DNA from: Heliocidaris erythrogramma
Lineage: Eukaryota > Echinodermata > Echinoidea > Camarodonta > Echinometridae
NCBI GenBank assembly: GCA_025617745.1
Contig: CM046864.1
Span: forward strand, 24,841,152-24,905,151
DNA: 64,000 nucleotides
Direction: 5' to 3'
The translations under genes and the position numbers were made by a program. The notes under the pieces are model-generated. The model was not told the origin of the DNA. It ran no database searches and saw only the letters and a list, made by a program, of their open reading frames with translations. Positions 46,256 to 59,016 of the stretch are shown here, in pieces (position 1 is the first letter of the stretch; the number at the start of each line of letters is the position of its first letter).

Positions 46256-47504
46256 CCCTGATGTACATGTATTGGCATTCTGCTGACCTTAAAATAACAC
46301 TCAATTTACAAACAGTTTGCAAGGAATGTTTTACAAAGTATAATATGGTTTCACATCAAACATATTTCTGCAAAACTTGAGAAAATCTTGCAGCTCAAGC
46401 TACTTCATTTTTTGAGCAATGCTCATGAAGTATCGCACACACATGGCCTGGGTATTAATTAATTCAGTGGTATTTTGTCCTTAATGCATTTCAGGTTTAG
46501 GGTCTCAAAATATGTGCAAGAATTATGATACTTACACATTCAGGCAACATAATTTATATAAATGTATTATTGCACTTTTCCCACAGTGGCACTAAATAAG
46601 CAAGTAAGCACTAAAGGTAAAATGGCTTGGCAATTGCAATATTCAGCCCCTAAACTGTTTTGGCATGAACCACATTCAGAAAAAGATAAGCTACAGAAAA
46701 TGTTCATAAAGTCACCAAACCTATCTCTAAGTATGTGAAACCAGTTCATCAGAAGAAAAAAAATTAAGTCACATCGAGTCTTCGATGTCTCGTCCCGTTG
46801 TAGGTACTGGTCCCATCCGGATACGTGGATTTTATGGAAAACTGTACACATGCTGGGAGCTGCACGCGTATGTCCCGCCCAAGCCATCCCCAACACCAAC
46901 GAACAAATTGTCGGTAGGCAGTGTATCTATACTTCCTGCAGGTAAAAAAAAAAAAAAAAAAAAAAAACCTTTTGAACCAACACTATTCAAGTTCCACCCC
47001 ATGACGCGCACATATCAAATCAGTGTCACATCAGCATGCATGTTTCTTGCCAAGTTTAAGTTGCACTGTAAAACATGATGAAAAGGGGAAGGAGAAATGG
47101 ACAACCCCCAAAACATAATAGACCTTTACTAGTACAGTGGTGGGCTTTAATTTGGTTGTGTTGGATAAGAATAAGACCAAAAAAATAGAATTAGAAGACA
47201 TTTTACCATATATCATACATGTTCTTATTCCTCAACACTGTATAAATCTCCAGGTCTAAGACTTACTCATCAAAAGAAACATGCATGTGCTTTAATTCAG
47301 GAAGATCTTTTTAATTCAGGATAATTTAATTCAGGACGAGGACAAGGTCTTTTTAGGAAAAAAAATATCTATAGTCTTAACTCACTCATTATTTCTCGCT
47401 CCAAAGGACTTGGCCTGCTGTCTCCAGCTTTCTGTAAACTGCTGCCAGGCAATATACAGAGTCGCTTCATTTAAAATTAATATATTTATAATGATGAGGT
47501 AATT
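46256..47504. other. No recognised gene; long A run
   Basis: A-run of about 25 at 46943-46967, preceded by a less A/T-rich stretch (46770-46941) with open frames on both strands, no known motif and a CTGCAG/GTAAAA that could mimic a donor. Short direct repeats of AATTCAGGA lie at 47295-47335. Confidence 0.35.
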
Positions 47505-49880
47505 AACGAAGAAGATAAAATCGCAGATGCATTTAATACTTATTTTACTAACGTTGGACCTAACTTAGCATCTAAAATACGTTGTGATAATGCACACTTT
47601 TCTGAATACCTCTCTTTTAATACAGAATACAGTATACACGAAATCATAGAGATTGTTAAATCATTAAAATCAAGCAAATCAAGTGGATGCGATGAAATAA
47701 GCGCATCCTTATTAAAACAAATCATTCATTATATAGCCGCCCCTTAATCTCACATTTTTAATTTATCCCTTTCTTTAGGCATATTTCCAAACTCATTAAA
47801 AACAGCAAAAATAATTCCAATTTACAAAAAAGATGACCCTTCCCTCATTACTAATTATCGCCCCATCTCCTTGTTATCGAGTATTTCTAAAGTCTTAGAA
47901 AGAATAGTTCATAAAAGATTGTACTCTTTCTTAGATATTAATAACTTACTAATTCCACAACAATTTGGCTTTAGAAAAAAAATCACTCGACTGACTATGC
48001 TATTGTACAACTTTGTGATAAATTTGCTAACGCTCTATTTAAAAAGGAACATACAATAGGTGTTTTTATGGATTTGTCGAAGGCGTTCGATACTATAGAC
48101 CATCAGATTTTAATTTATAAACTACACCATTATGGGATTAGAGGGAATACTTTATTATGGTTTAAAGATTATTTATATAATAGACATCAATATGTAGCAT
48201 ATAAATCTGCCACGTCAACAACCTCTAATGTTAAATGTGGAGTGCCACAAGGGTCAATTTTGGGCCCTTTACTCTTTTTGATATATATAAATGATATTAT
48301 TAATTCTGCTCCAATCCTAACCTATGTTCTGTTTGCCGACGATACTAATATATTTTACTCGCATGAAAATGTACATACCCTAATTAAAATCCTTAATCTT
48401 GAGTTAGCTAAATTATCTCGATGGTTTAAATGCAATAAATTATCATTAAATATTGATAAAACTAATTTTATGTACTTTAAAAATATTCATTCGCATACTA
48501 TTCTTCAAGAAAATATTGTTATTGATGATTTGATACTTAAAGAAAAACAAGCCACTAGATTTTTAGGAATTACAATAGACTCCAATTTAACATGGAATAT
48601 TCACATTAATAATGTATGTACCTCCGTATCAAGAGGTATAGGAATTTTGTATAAATTAAAATATCTTCTTCCTAAAAAAGCTTTATATACAATATACAAT
48701 TCAGTAATTTCCCCCATATATCGTACTGTAATTTAGCATGGGGTAATAGCAGTAAGACCAGAATTCAATCCCTCTTTCGACTTCAGAAAAGGGCTTTGCG
48801 CATATGCTCGTATTCTCATTATCTAGCGAATACAGACCCTCTATTTTATTATTTTAAAACTCAAATAGATGACATTCATGTTTTTCAAACCGTTATCTTT
48901 ATGTTTAAGTTTTCAATGAAAATGTTACCTTTGGTATTTCAACACACTTTCACATACAATACTAATGTTCACTCCTATCCTACACGACATTCATCTGATA
49001 TTCATCTCGTAAACCCCATTACCCTACTGGCCCACAGAACCATAAGACACCACGGTCCCGACATTTGGAACTCCCTTCCCGATAACATAAAATCTGCGTC
49101 AGCCTTACATTCATTTAAAGCCTTAATGAAAAAAACATATCTTAACACAATATGGCCATTAAATCATCGTGACTGTGGTAGTATTATTTTTAATATAAGT
49201 TCTGGACATTCATCTGATATTCATCTCGTAAACCCCATTACCCTACTGGCCCACAGAACCATAAGACACCACGGTCCCGACATTTGGAACTCCCTTCCCT
49301 ATAACATAAAATCTGCGTCAGCCTTACATTCATTTAAAGCCTTAATGAAAAAAACATATCTTAACACAATATGGCCATTAAATCATCGTGACTGTTGTAG
49401 TATTATTTTTAATATAAGTTCTGGACATTCATCTGATATTCATCTCGTAAACCCCATTACCCTACTGGCCCACAGAACCATAAGACACCACGGTCCCGAC
49501 ATTTGGAACTCCCTTCCCTATAACATAAAATCTGCGTCATCCTTACATTCATTTAAAGCCTTAATGAAAAAAACATATCTTAACACAATATGACCATTAA
49601 ATCATCGTGACTGTTGTAGTATTATTTTTAATATAAGTTCTGGACAATCTTCAGCTTAAAAGGGCCATTTTCTCTTTTTCTCTCTTCTTTTTGAATGTGT
49701 TTATACGGAAAACTTCCAGAATTAAGCCATGCACTCACGCACATGCACGCACATGCACGTCTGTGAATATTTTTTTATTTTCGGTTTTATAATCTGCAGA
49801 CTGTACAAGATTTATTTTGTCCATTTATTTAACGATCTGCAAACAATTATCAAAATTATGTATGCTTCCTGTAGCTTTTG
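47505..49880 (+). mobile_element. CR1/L2-like LINE-C, RT and C-terminus (broken)
   Basis: Pre-RT: ADAFNTYFTNVGPNLASKI, then IVKSLKSSKSSGCDEIS. The RT starts in another frame (IIPIYKKDD, NYRPISLLSSISKVLERIVH, QQFGFRKK) and shifts again into 48068-48736: MDLSKAFDTIDHQILIYKL, HHYGIRG, GVPQGSILGPLLFLIYIND, catalytic FADD, then LGITIDSNLTW. A TAG at 48734 and a frame change lead to 48796-49592, ending in the IWNSLP signature, which is present three times because of a 219-bp tandem triplication. 3' UTR about 49650-49880. No endonuclease. At least three frame breaks make it inactive. Related to, but distinct from, the copy at 27820-29660. Confidence 0.85.
48988..49644 (+). repeat. 219-bp in-frame triplication of the LINE-C C-terminus
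   Basis: CATTCATCTGATATTCATCTC begins at 48988, 49207 and 49426: three units of exactly 219 bp (73 codons), so the frame runs through all of them. Each unit holds the GPDIWNSLP motif, MKKTYLNTIW and then sequence that looks like former 3' UTR (IIFNISSG). The third unit has TGA where the first two have TGG (49590-49592), ending the frame. Differences between units are single bases. Confidence 0.9.
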
Positions 49881-49934
49881 CCCTTGAGGCCGCTATCCAG
49901 TAAAGCGATTTGCTTATGATAGACGGTCTCCTGC

Positions 49935-50110
49935 ATGTGTTATTGAGGCCTGGACGGCATCCGCGTCCATGAAAACGAGTAAAAAAGGGTTGTTTTTTCA
50001 ACACCAGACGGGTAACCCGGGTATCTCGTTTAGGGTATCAAAAACAGGACAATTCTGAAAAAAGGGTATCAAATTCACGAGTGATGAGAAAAGATACTCG
50101 AAAAGGGTAG
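49935..50110. repeat. Repeat with inverted partner at 55930-56075
   Basis: TTGAGGCCTGGACGGCATCCGCGTCC near 49950 is matched in reverse complement at 56040-56075 (TTGAGGCCTGGACAGCATCTG), and both sides continue with similar GGGTATCAAA/CTCGTTTAGGGTA words. This could be two ends of one 6.1-kb unit or two unrelated copies of a dispersed repeat. Confidence 0.5.
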
Positions 50111-52729
50111 AAAATTTAAATTTGACAGTATTCGGGAGCCGGTCAGAAGCCCAACGAACAGCTGCTGTCGGCTGTCAATAATCTCGGGAATCTTCATTAT
50201 TAGTAGTCTGTTTGGTCTATTTTCCGCGGGATTGGGCTTTTTTCACTAGAATTCCATGAAATAGTTCTGTTTTTACGCGGGTTTTCGCCCCGATTTTGGC
50301 AAGATTTTTGCGGTTTGGGGTTTTGTGCTATGGTTTTGTGAACGAACATACGATAGCTATATTTCATATTACCCTTCTGCCGTCCACAAACTGGTTAAGT
50401 TATTTGACTTTGTAAGAATATTTGTCAATGTAATGAGGCAAAATCAAGGCAGACTGGACCAGGAAATAAGAAGGAAAAAGGGGGAAAAATATTGAAATCG
50501 CGTCACAAACATGGTAAAACGTAGCTGTACTGTTCGATCCCGAATAATTATAAATTATATATCGCGCTATAAAGCTTCATGTAGCTGTTATTGTCAAAGC
50601 TCATTCTTGTACATGTACATAGTAGGTACTGTAATATATAAAAATGTTTCATAAAGCATGTAATTCTATGCCGAATATGAAAGAAAATGTTGAAACCTAT
50701 AAGACTTTTGATAAACGAAGTACAGTAAGTCTTTTTGCATGTGCATTCCTAACATGTAATTTGCCCAGGAGCATGGCATAATATATTGTCTTTTATTTCA
50801 TCATTAACTGAATATATATGATTTGTGTACATTAAAACTAGTTTGAAGTGTACAAAATGATGATCTGATTCAAATTTTGAGGAAATAAAAAGACAAAGTA
50901 TTATTGTAATGTAACAGAGTGTAGCTATTGTTTTTATGGCATTTGGGAAAAAAAAATATATATACATGTATATCTGTTGAAACATGTACATGTATGAGAC
51001 TTATATTGGTGTCGATCCCGGGCAGGGGGATGGGGGTATATATCCGCCCCCCCCCCCAAAAAAAAATGAGGTGGCCGGGATGGCCTGTATTATCATCCCC
51101 CAATATTTTTGGGTGGAATAAATAAGAATTATTATATATTTTTAACTGAAAACCAATAATTATCCAAATTTTGATCTTGAAAGACCATCACATTTTTTAA
51201 CGATTATAGATGTAAGGAAATAAGAAATGCCATAATTTCAATGCTAAAATATCGAAGAAAATTCGTTCGCGATTCGCATTGTCATTCTCAATTGAGGGGT
51301 CCGTCCATTCCTTCTTTTCATTAAAAAAAAAAACATTTTGGGATGCTCTAAAATGCAAGTTTTATAGACAGATTTTTGAAAAAGTTCCTGAAGGGGGAAG
51401 GGGATATCCCCTCCCACACCCTCCCCAGCTCGCTCGCTTCGCTCAGTGGCGTCTCTAAGGGGGCAGAGGGCACGTGCCCTGGGCGGCACTTGGAGGGGGC
51501 GTAAAAAACGCAAAGGTGAGAGAGAAAGAAAAGGGGGAAATGAAGAATGCGCAGGGTAAATGCACTAGAAATCTAGTTTTTGAAGGTCTGAAATGCGAAA
51601 ATTTTCCAAAGCTCGGTCGCTTTGCACCCTCGCATAATCATTTTCTTTCAAGATCTCGTAATTTCGCGCCCCAGTAGGCCTATATAGTTCTTAAATAGTT
51701 TAAAGCCCTTGTTCTGAATGAGTGGCCCGTATGCATCAACTATGTTGATGCATATCATCCTAACTATTGTTATGAATAACGCAAAAAGCAGTATCATATT
51801 TATCCGTTCCCTGTTCTACCACAAGTTTAAAAATACCAAACAAACATGAAACGAAGAAAAAATAAGGACACGGGAGGAGTATTCTAAAATCGTTCAACTG
51901 TCCTTAGATGAGCCATTCGGGTATATATGCATTAACATCTGAGGCGGGGGATGCGGGCTGAAGCCCTCTCCCCCGAGAATATCAAAATTCGGGCACCGCC
52001 ATCTCATTTCCGGGCAGTGAAATGGTCTCTTTGTAATTTTTAAATCTCAGATGATCTAAATTAGCACATTTTGATGACGAAATTAGATTTTCACGATTCT
52101 AAAATGTCAATTTTTTGCTCGCAAGCTTCACTCGCTTACTAAATCTAAAAGCTTGAAAGCCATAATACACATGTATTCGGGCAATTGGGAGGTGAGCTCC
52201 ATACGTCTTTATAATGTAATACTCGTGGCCCGCGACGTAATTTCAAAATATTTCTCCCCCCCCCCCCCCCCCGACAAAATAATTAAGAACCCAGGGCTTA
52301 AAGGGTTCAAATTATGACAAAATAAAGATGTAATTGCTTAATTCGCTATATCATGTAAGTTTCATATGACTCCTGCTAAATATTGCGCCCCCAATAAGGA
52401 TAAAGTAAATAAAACAGCATTTGGAAAGGTTCAACTTTTGAAAGAAATCTCAATTGTAGGTAGCCATGCTGCATTTCTCGACTCTTTCTCAAGCCTACAG
52501 GGTTTTCGTTAGTTTTGCTTCCGGTTGTAGAAGGGAGTGAATAGAAAACTGTTTATCAATGTATAAAATTTGAGCTTCTCAATTGCAAACTTTCCTGGGT
52601 GAAATGCACAAGAAATTTTTTAGGGTTAAAAATTGAATAATTTCCCGCTTGGTCGCTTTGCTCCCTCGCTAACGTAGAAAAGTTTGGGTACACGGGGGGG
52701 GGGCTAACTTTATTTTTTGACCCAGGCGC
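50111..52729. other. Intergenic DNA made of short dispersed repeats
   Basis: 50745-50890 is a direct relative of 55093-55210 (GTGCATTCCTAACATGTAATT and TGTACAAAATGATGATC). It also holds C- and G-rich words (51040-51060), CGCTCGCTTCGCTCAGTGGCG with GGGGGCAGAGGGCACGTGCC (51428-51480) and a C17 run at 52256-52272. No coding region is recognised. Confidence 0.4.
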
Positions 52730-52865
52730 CATAATCCCGAGATACGCCACTGGCTTCGCTCCCTCGCCAGTCACCCCCCCCCCCCCCCCCCCCCCCCCCC
52801 ACAGTCGTGAACACGGATCGACACCCCTGGTACAGACCATTTCTTGTCATCATTCAACAAAGTAA
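52730..52865. repeat. Direct repeat with C27 run (partner 54940-55075)
   Basis: CCCAGGCGCCATAATCCCGAG, CACTGGCTTCGCTCCCTCGCC, a C run (27 here at 52774-52800, 20 at 54996-55015) and AGTCGTGAACACGGATCGACAC follow in the same order at both places, bracketing copy b of the family block. Confidence 0.85.
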
Positions 52866-52917
52866 ATTACATTTACTTTAATTTGTTGTGAATCGAAAAC
52901 TGAATGCAAACATGCAA

Positions 52918-54880
52918 TTCAATAACCGTTAATGTTATGAATTTCATTATAAACAGTGATCCATTCACGTATATATTTTAATAATATATTTACATCATTT
53001 ATATAATTAAATACAATTTTTGTTGGTTTAAGCATCATAAAAATCCTCAGGGTGAGTGTAATGGAGATAGAAGTTGTAGGCATAAAATCAAATTACATTT
53101 ACTTTAATTTGTTGAGAATCGAAAACTGAATGCAAACATTCAGGATCCCCCCCCCCCCCCCCCGTAAACAGATTAGTCAGTTTAAGCAGGCATTTTATTA
53201 TTCAAGCAATGTTATGTCTGTAAAGCCCATATTTTTCCAGTTTTGGGAACAGACTTGACAAAGCACCAAACTTTGCAGATGTACTTGTTGGAAAAAAGCT
53301 TTATATTTTCTCACAGGAATCATATCGAATCAAACCGCATCTTCAAGCAAAGGTATGTTAATTTATTCGATTTGCATCGCATTCAATCAGTGAAGTCCAT
53401 TGCCATGGTAAATATCAATGGCTTAAAAATGTTCCAAACTTTCTATATGTATTTCTATTAGGGCAATAGCTTTATCTTTTCCCACAGGACCCATCGAATG
53501 AAATCTCATTAGCATGCAAATTTATGCTAATTTGAGCCATGCAATTATTGTATTATAATGTACCTATAGGCAAGGTAAAAAAGTCAAAGTGCTTGAAAAT
53601 GTACCAAACTTTCCATATGCATTGGTTGTGCCTGCAGATTTAATGTTTCCCACAGGACGTGACTGCAAAATAACTCACATCTTCATCCAAAATCTCCCAA
53701 ATTCACGCAAATTATGGAATTAATGTATCCAAAATGTTAATGCCAATCATACTGTGCAAATTTAAGAGCTTCATGTTTCCAATACGTACAATATTTGCAT
53801 TCAAATCAAATTTCAATTTTAATTCAAGACATTTATTTCCAACTTTTTAATATTAGTATACAAAGCAAAAAAAAATAGCAAAATTATGTACATGTATTTT
53901 TAACAGAAATATGACATAATATGCATTCATGTGGTACATACATAGTTGGAGGACACACATCTGAAAGCAAACGCTTGCGGCGTTTACTCTGAACATAACA
54001 GCTTAACCTTGTCTTTTCATTTACGTGACCTTGTTTACCAGTGAATATCATATTGGAAGTGCTGGTATCGTCGACGTCGATTATTGCTATATCATTGGAA
54101 ATACATAATGTGAATCAATAAATAAACATCACATTATTGCTACCATTAATTGTTATTTAATCTACCTGCAGAATTTCCCAAATTTATGCAAATTATAGAA
54201 TTAATGTATCAAAATGTTAATGCCATACTGTGCGAATTTAAGAGCTTTAGCTCTGCAATACGTACAATATGCATTCAAATTAATAAATTTACTCCGAACA
54301 TAACAATTTAAACTTGTCTTTTTATATACCTGACCTTGTTTACCAGTGAATATCATTTTGGAATTGCTGGTATCGTTGATTATTGATATATCATTGGAAA
54401 TGTGCATTGTATACATAAATGTGAATCAATTATAATAAATTAACATTAGAATAAACAAACATTACATTATTGCAATCATTAATTGTTATCTAATCTACCT
54501 GATCGATCTAACATATGTGGTAGAATATGAAGCCCTTCAACAGTTATTTCGTGAGTATATCATTGCATATGTGTTTATGCATAAATTAGCATAAATTAAC
54601 ATTAAGATGAAGCAAAATGAATTTGATGATTTCATCACATTCATGAATTAGCATTTTTAAAAAGGAAGCCATTCACAATTTTTTTGGCTAACATTTACGC
54701 TTTTAATACATATGACTCACTTTTGTAAATTCTGTTTCCAAAATTCTGTTAACAGACCCGACTATGCTGTGATTCCCGATGATGCTAAATCTTAGTAGAG
54801 TTAGTATTTTTTAGAGTAAGATGGAGAATAAGATAAATATTCTGAAAAATCGTGCACATTTTAAAGCCGCAAATTTTGTT
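52918..54880 (+). pseudogene. Family repeat block, copy b: exon 4 deleted
   Basis: Shares intron 3 sequence with copies a and c. At about 54798 it jumps from GATGCTAAATCTTAGTAG directly to TTTTAGAGTAAGATGG, skipping what corresponds to 7450-8285 of copy a, so exon 4, its acceptor and most 3' flank are gone. Exon 3 was not found upstream either. It also contains a local duplication (52860-52915 repeated at 53090-53150) and a C17 run. This is a dead gene copy. Confidence 0.65.
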
Positions 54881-55075
54881 TTTCCCCAATTCACGTAGAA
54901 AATAGACCTATCTAACTTAGATATGATAACTTTATTTTTTGCCCCAGGCGCCATAATCCCGAGATACGCCACTGGCTTCGCTCCCTCGCCAGTCACCCCC
55001 CCCCCCCCCCCCCCCAGTCGTGAACACGGATCGACACCCCTGGTACAGACCATTTCTTGTCATCATTCAACAAAG

Positions 55076-56313
55076 TTCTGCCATAGGAGTGCATTCCTAA
55101 CGTGTAATTTGCCCAGGAGCTTAGCATGTTTTGTTTTATTTCATCATTATTATATGATTCTTGTAGCTAGTGTACAAAATGATGATCATTCATGTGTTTC
55201 AAATTTTGCTGAAATAGAAATACATGGTAGGAAATTGTTCCTTGAATGCTTTCAGCACCTTATAGGGCAGCGGGGCTAAAGCCATTAGGGTAATATTGGA
55301 GCGCTTGAGCACCATTGGTGGATATGACCGCTATATAATATCCAATATTATTATTATTATTATTATTATTATCTTATGTTATAAAGTGTAGCAATTATCT
55401 TTATTTATCACATGTACATGTATATCACAACTCCAAGAAATATAAACATCCCAAAAGGCTTAGGGTAATATTGTTCATATATTGTTCATATATTGTTTAT
55501 ATATTATGCCATCTTGTCAATTTGTTTTTGGTGACTGAACCATGGATGTATAGTGTTTGTGTGCATACGGTTTTTTCAAATCATCAAGTTCTGCAAGTGT
55601 TTCCATGAATATCCTCATGGCCCATATTTATCATTGAATTTGAATGAGTGTTTTTTCTGTACCCCCTCCCTATCTTTTCATTTGTTCCTGTTGTGAAAGG
55701 TCCTAATACTAGCTTCATAAACTAGCAAAATAAGCGGCATCTGAAAATCTTCCCGTGGATATTTTTTCATTAATCCAAAGAGGTTCTTTTCTATTCTTTC
55801 AATAAAAACATCATTCTGTAAGCCTGTGTTCCAAAGTCAATATTTGCCTTTAAATCTTCCTTTTTAAGAAAATAAGGGCCAAGAAGAACCAATCCTCTAA
55901 TAGGGTGAACAATACTTTGCAAAATCTAAAAAATCCCTGTTAAGGATCTAAAAATCTGAAAATTGTGGCGGGTTTCCCTGAATAGGTATCAAATATCTTC
56001 CACTAAAATCCTCGTTTAGGGTACTTTTCAGAAAGTCACGGACGCAGATGCTGTCCAGGCCTCAATGATCATGCGATTCCGCTATCTACTACACGTGTAC
56101 ACACACCCGGAAGTAGTGAAAGCCTACAACCCGTGACCTCATCTTAGAAGTGGTAGATTCGAACGATTGCGATTTGTTTTTAGAAGGCAAATCTGAAAAA
56201 AGTGAGTTTTGCTCAAATAAATCTACTAAGGCCCCAAAAAATTGTGAAAAAAAATATTTTTGAGTTTCTGAAGTTACAAGCTTTCTTTTGAACTCACATT
56301 GTCATTCAATCAG
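55076..56313. other. Repeat-rich stretch with an L2-like 3' end
   Basis: 55255-55371 ends GACCGCTATATAATATCCAA followed by (ATT)n at about 55346-55371, the form of an L2/CR1 3' terminus. 55930-56075 is the inverted partner of 49935-50110. No exon 1 or 2 for family copy c was found here. Confidence 0.5.
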
Positions 56314-58691
56314 GTTCTACTTTAACCGAGTCATTTGCCCCGCCTTGGATGCCTGGGAAGGCTCGTGGGGAAGAAGGCTCGAGGAAGGGTTCTGGTGAGT
56401 ATCGACGAAACTTAATGGATCTACAACTTCGAACAAAGTAGGACTGCTATAAAATTTATTACAATTTCAATAACCGTTAATGTTTTTAATTTCATTATAA
56501 ACAGTGATCCATTCACGTATATATTGTAATAATTATATTAGTCAGTTTAAGCAGGCATTTTATTATTCAAGCAATGTTAGGTCTGTTAAGCCCATATTTT
56601 TTCAGTTTTGGGAACAGACTTGACAACAGCACCAAACTTTGCAGATATATTTATATTTTCTTACAGGAACCATATCGAATCAAAGGTATGTTAATTTATT
56701 CGATTTGCATCGCATTCAATCAGTGAAGTCCATTGGTAAATATCAATGGCTTAAAAATGTTCCAAACTTTCTATATGTATTTCTTAGGGCAATAGCTTTA
56801 TCTTTTCCCACAGGACCCATCGAATTAAATCTCATTAGCATGCAAATTTATGCTAATTTGAGCCATGCAATTATGGTATTATAATGTACCTATAGAGAAG
56901 GTAAAAAAGTCAAAGTGCTTGAAAATGTACCAAACTTTCCATATGCATTGGTTGTGCCTGCAGATTTAATGTTTCCCACAGGACGTGACTGCAAAATAAC
57001 TCACATCTTCATCCAAAATCTCCGAAATTCACGCAAATTATGGAATTAATGTATCCAAAATGTCAATGCCAATCATACTGTGCGAATTTAAGAGCTTCAT
57101 GTTTCCAATACGTACAATATTTGCATTCATATCAAATTTCAATTTTAATTCAAGACATTTATTTCCAACTTTTTAATATTAGTAATTTAGTATACAAAGC
57201 AAAAAAATAGCAAAATTATGTACATGTATTTTTAACAGAAATATGACATAATATGCATTCATGTGGTACATACATAGTTGGAGGACACACATCTGAAAGC
57301 AAACGCTTGCGGCGTTTACTCTGAACATAACTTAACCTTGTCTTTTCATTTACGTGACCTTGTTTACCAGTGAATATCATATTGGAAGTGCTGGTATCGT
57401 CGACGTCGATTATTGCTATATCATTGGAAATACATAATGTGAATCAATAAATAAACATCACAACATTATTGCAACCATTAATTGTTATTTAATCTACCTG
57501 CAGAATTTCCCAAATTTATGCAAATTATAGAATTAATGTATCAAAATGTTAATGCCATTCATACTGTGCGAATTTAAGAGCTTCAGCTCTGCAATACGTA
57601 CAATATGCATTAAAATCAATAAATTTACTCAGAAGATAACAATTTAAACTTGTCTTTTTATATACCTGACGTTGTTTACCAGTGAATATCATTTTGGAAG
57701 TTCTGGTATCGTTGATTATTGATATATCATTGGAAATGTGCATTGTATACATAAATGTGAATCAATTATAATAAATTAACATTACAATAAACAAACATTA
57801 CATTATTGCAATCATTAATTGTTATCCAATCTACCTGATCGATCTAACATATGTGGTAGAATATGAAGCCCTTCAACAGTTATTTCGTGAGTATATCATT
57901 GCATATGTGTTTATGCATAAATTAGCATAAATTATCATTAAGATGAAACAAAATAAATTTGATGATTTCACCACATTCATGAATTAGTATTTTTAAATAG
58001 GAGGCCATTCACAATTTTTTTGCTAACATTTACGTTTTTAATACACATGACTCACCGACGGAAAATTGCTGTGATTCCCGGATGATGCTAAATCTTAGTA
58101 GGCATATTACTTTTCAAGCGTTCGCCCCGCTCTCGCCCCCTTTCAACGTTTACTGTGTTGATCCTTTTTTTTAAATAGGTCTATATATTATCTTACTTAG
58201 AAGAAAATTAATGTGAATTTCAGTCAGTCATAAACATTGTCTGCCAGGTCATGGGTGGATCTAGGATTTAAAAAAAAGGGGGGCACAAAGCGCAGAAAAT
58301 TCTCTGACAAGTAGCAAATAAAAAGAAAATTATTAATTCTAAAAGGGGCCACAGCATACAAGGGGGGGCACAATGTACACGTTTCTTTCAGGGGGGCAAG
58401 GGCAGGAAGTCGCCCTCCTAAATCCGCCACACTGGCCGGTTGTTAGGTATGATAAAATGATTTTCTACCTTCTATCTGCTTTCTCATAATTCAGTTGAAA
58501 AATTGAAATCCAACCGCGGTCTGCACATTGCCCTCATTAGGATCGCAGAGGGCATCTGTCTATTGGGCGAGGAGAGTGGCTTTGACGAGAGTGACCTTGA
58601 GAGATTATGTCGAGGGCGCATCTATTTGGACGAACATTTTATTGGCGATGACAACGATGACGGTGGCGGCGATTATGATGACGGATTTTGA
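56314..58691 (+). CDS. Paralogue (copy c): exons 3 and 4 of the secreted-protein family
   Basis: Proposed join 56314-56394 and 58495-58691. Exon 3 follows TTCAATCAG, is 81 nt, phase 1 to 1, reads FAPPWMPGKARGEEGSRKGS and has a consensus donor GTGAGT at 56395. Exon 4 follows TTTCTCATAATTCAG and reads VEKLKSNRGLHIALIRIAEG, then ICL, GEESGFDESDLERLC and an Asp/Gly-rich end, TGA 58689-58691. Compared with copy a it lacks 12 codons between LERLC and the acidic tail, keeps the frame, and has the better splice donor, so this may be the healthier member. Exons 1-2 and a promoter were not identified upstream. They may have diverged or be missing. Confidence 0.5.
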
Positions 58692-59010
58692 TTCATTGGA
58701 GCTCTTTATACCACGGGCTTGAAAACAATGCTTTTTGTTTCTAAAATCGTACTCTAACAAAAAAGGAATGTTCACTTTATTTTCACTATACCCCCGGGAA
58801 TCACGTCAGTGATTACTTGTTTAGGAGTGAATACCAAATTAATAATATCGAGTGCTCTCTAAAACAAAAGACCCCCTAGTGGTCACGTGAGTAATCAGTC
58901 GATTTAATTGTTTAGAGTAAGATCGAGAATAAGATAAATATAGAGAAATTTATGGGAAGAGGGAAAACCAAAGAGATATACTGTTTGTTAATTCTGAAAA
59001 ATGGTGCACA
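56450..59010 (+). repeat. Family repeat block, copy c (intron 3, exon 4, 3' flank)
   Basis: Collinear with 6283-8420, including the dispersed repeat at 58247-58436 in the same place just before exon 4, so that repeat was present before the duplication. Up to about 58080 it is also close to copy b, including words (GGACGTGACTGCAAAATAACTC) absent from copy a. This suggests that b and c share a more recent ancestor with each other than with a. Confidence 0.75.
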
Positions 59011-59016
59011 TTTTAA

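Noticed and set aside
45232..46380. Several Pro/Ser/Leu-rich open frames (up to 186 codons)
   Set aside because: They are translations of the 65-bp pyrimidine minisatellite and its degenerate continuation.
46763..46941. Possible exon with donor-like GTAAAA after CTGCAG
   Set aside because: Open frames on both strands, no conserved motif and an adjoining A-run; evidence too weak to call.
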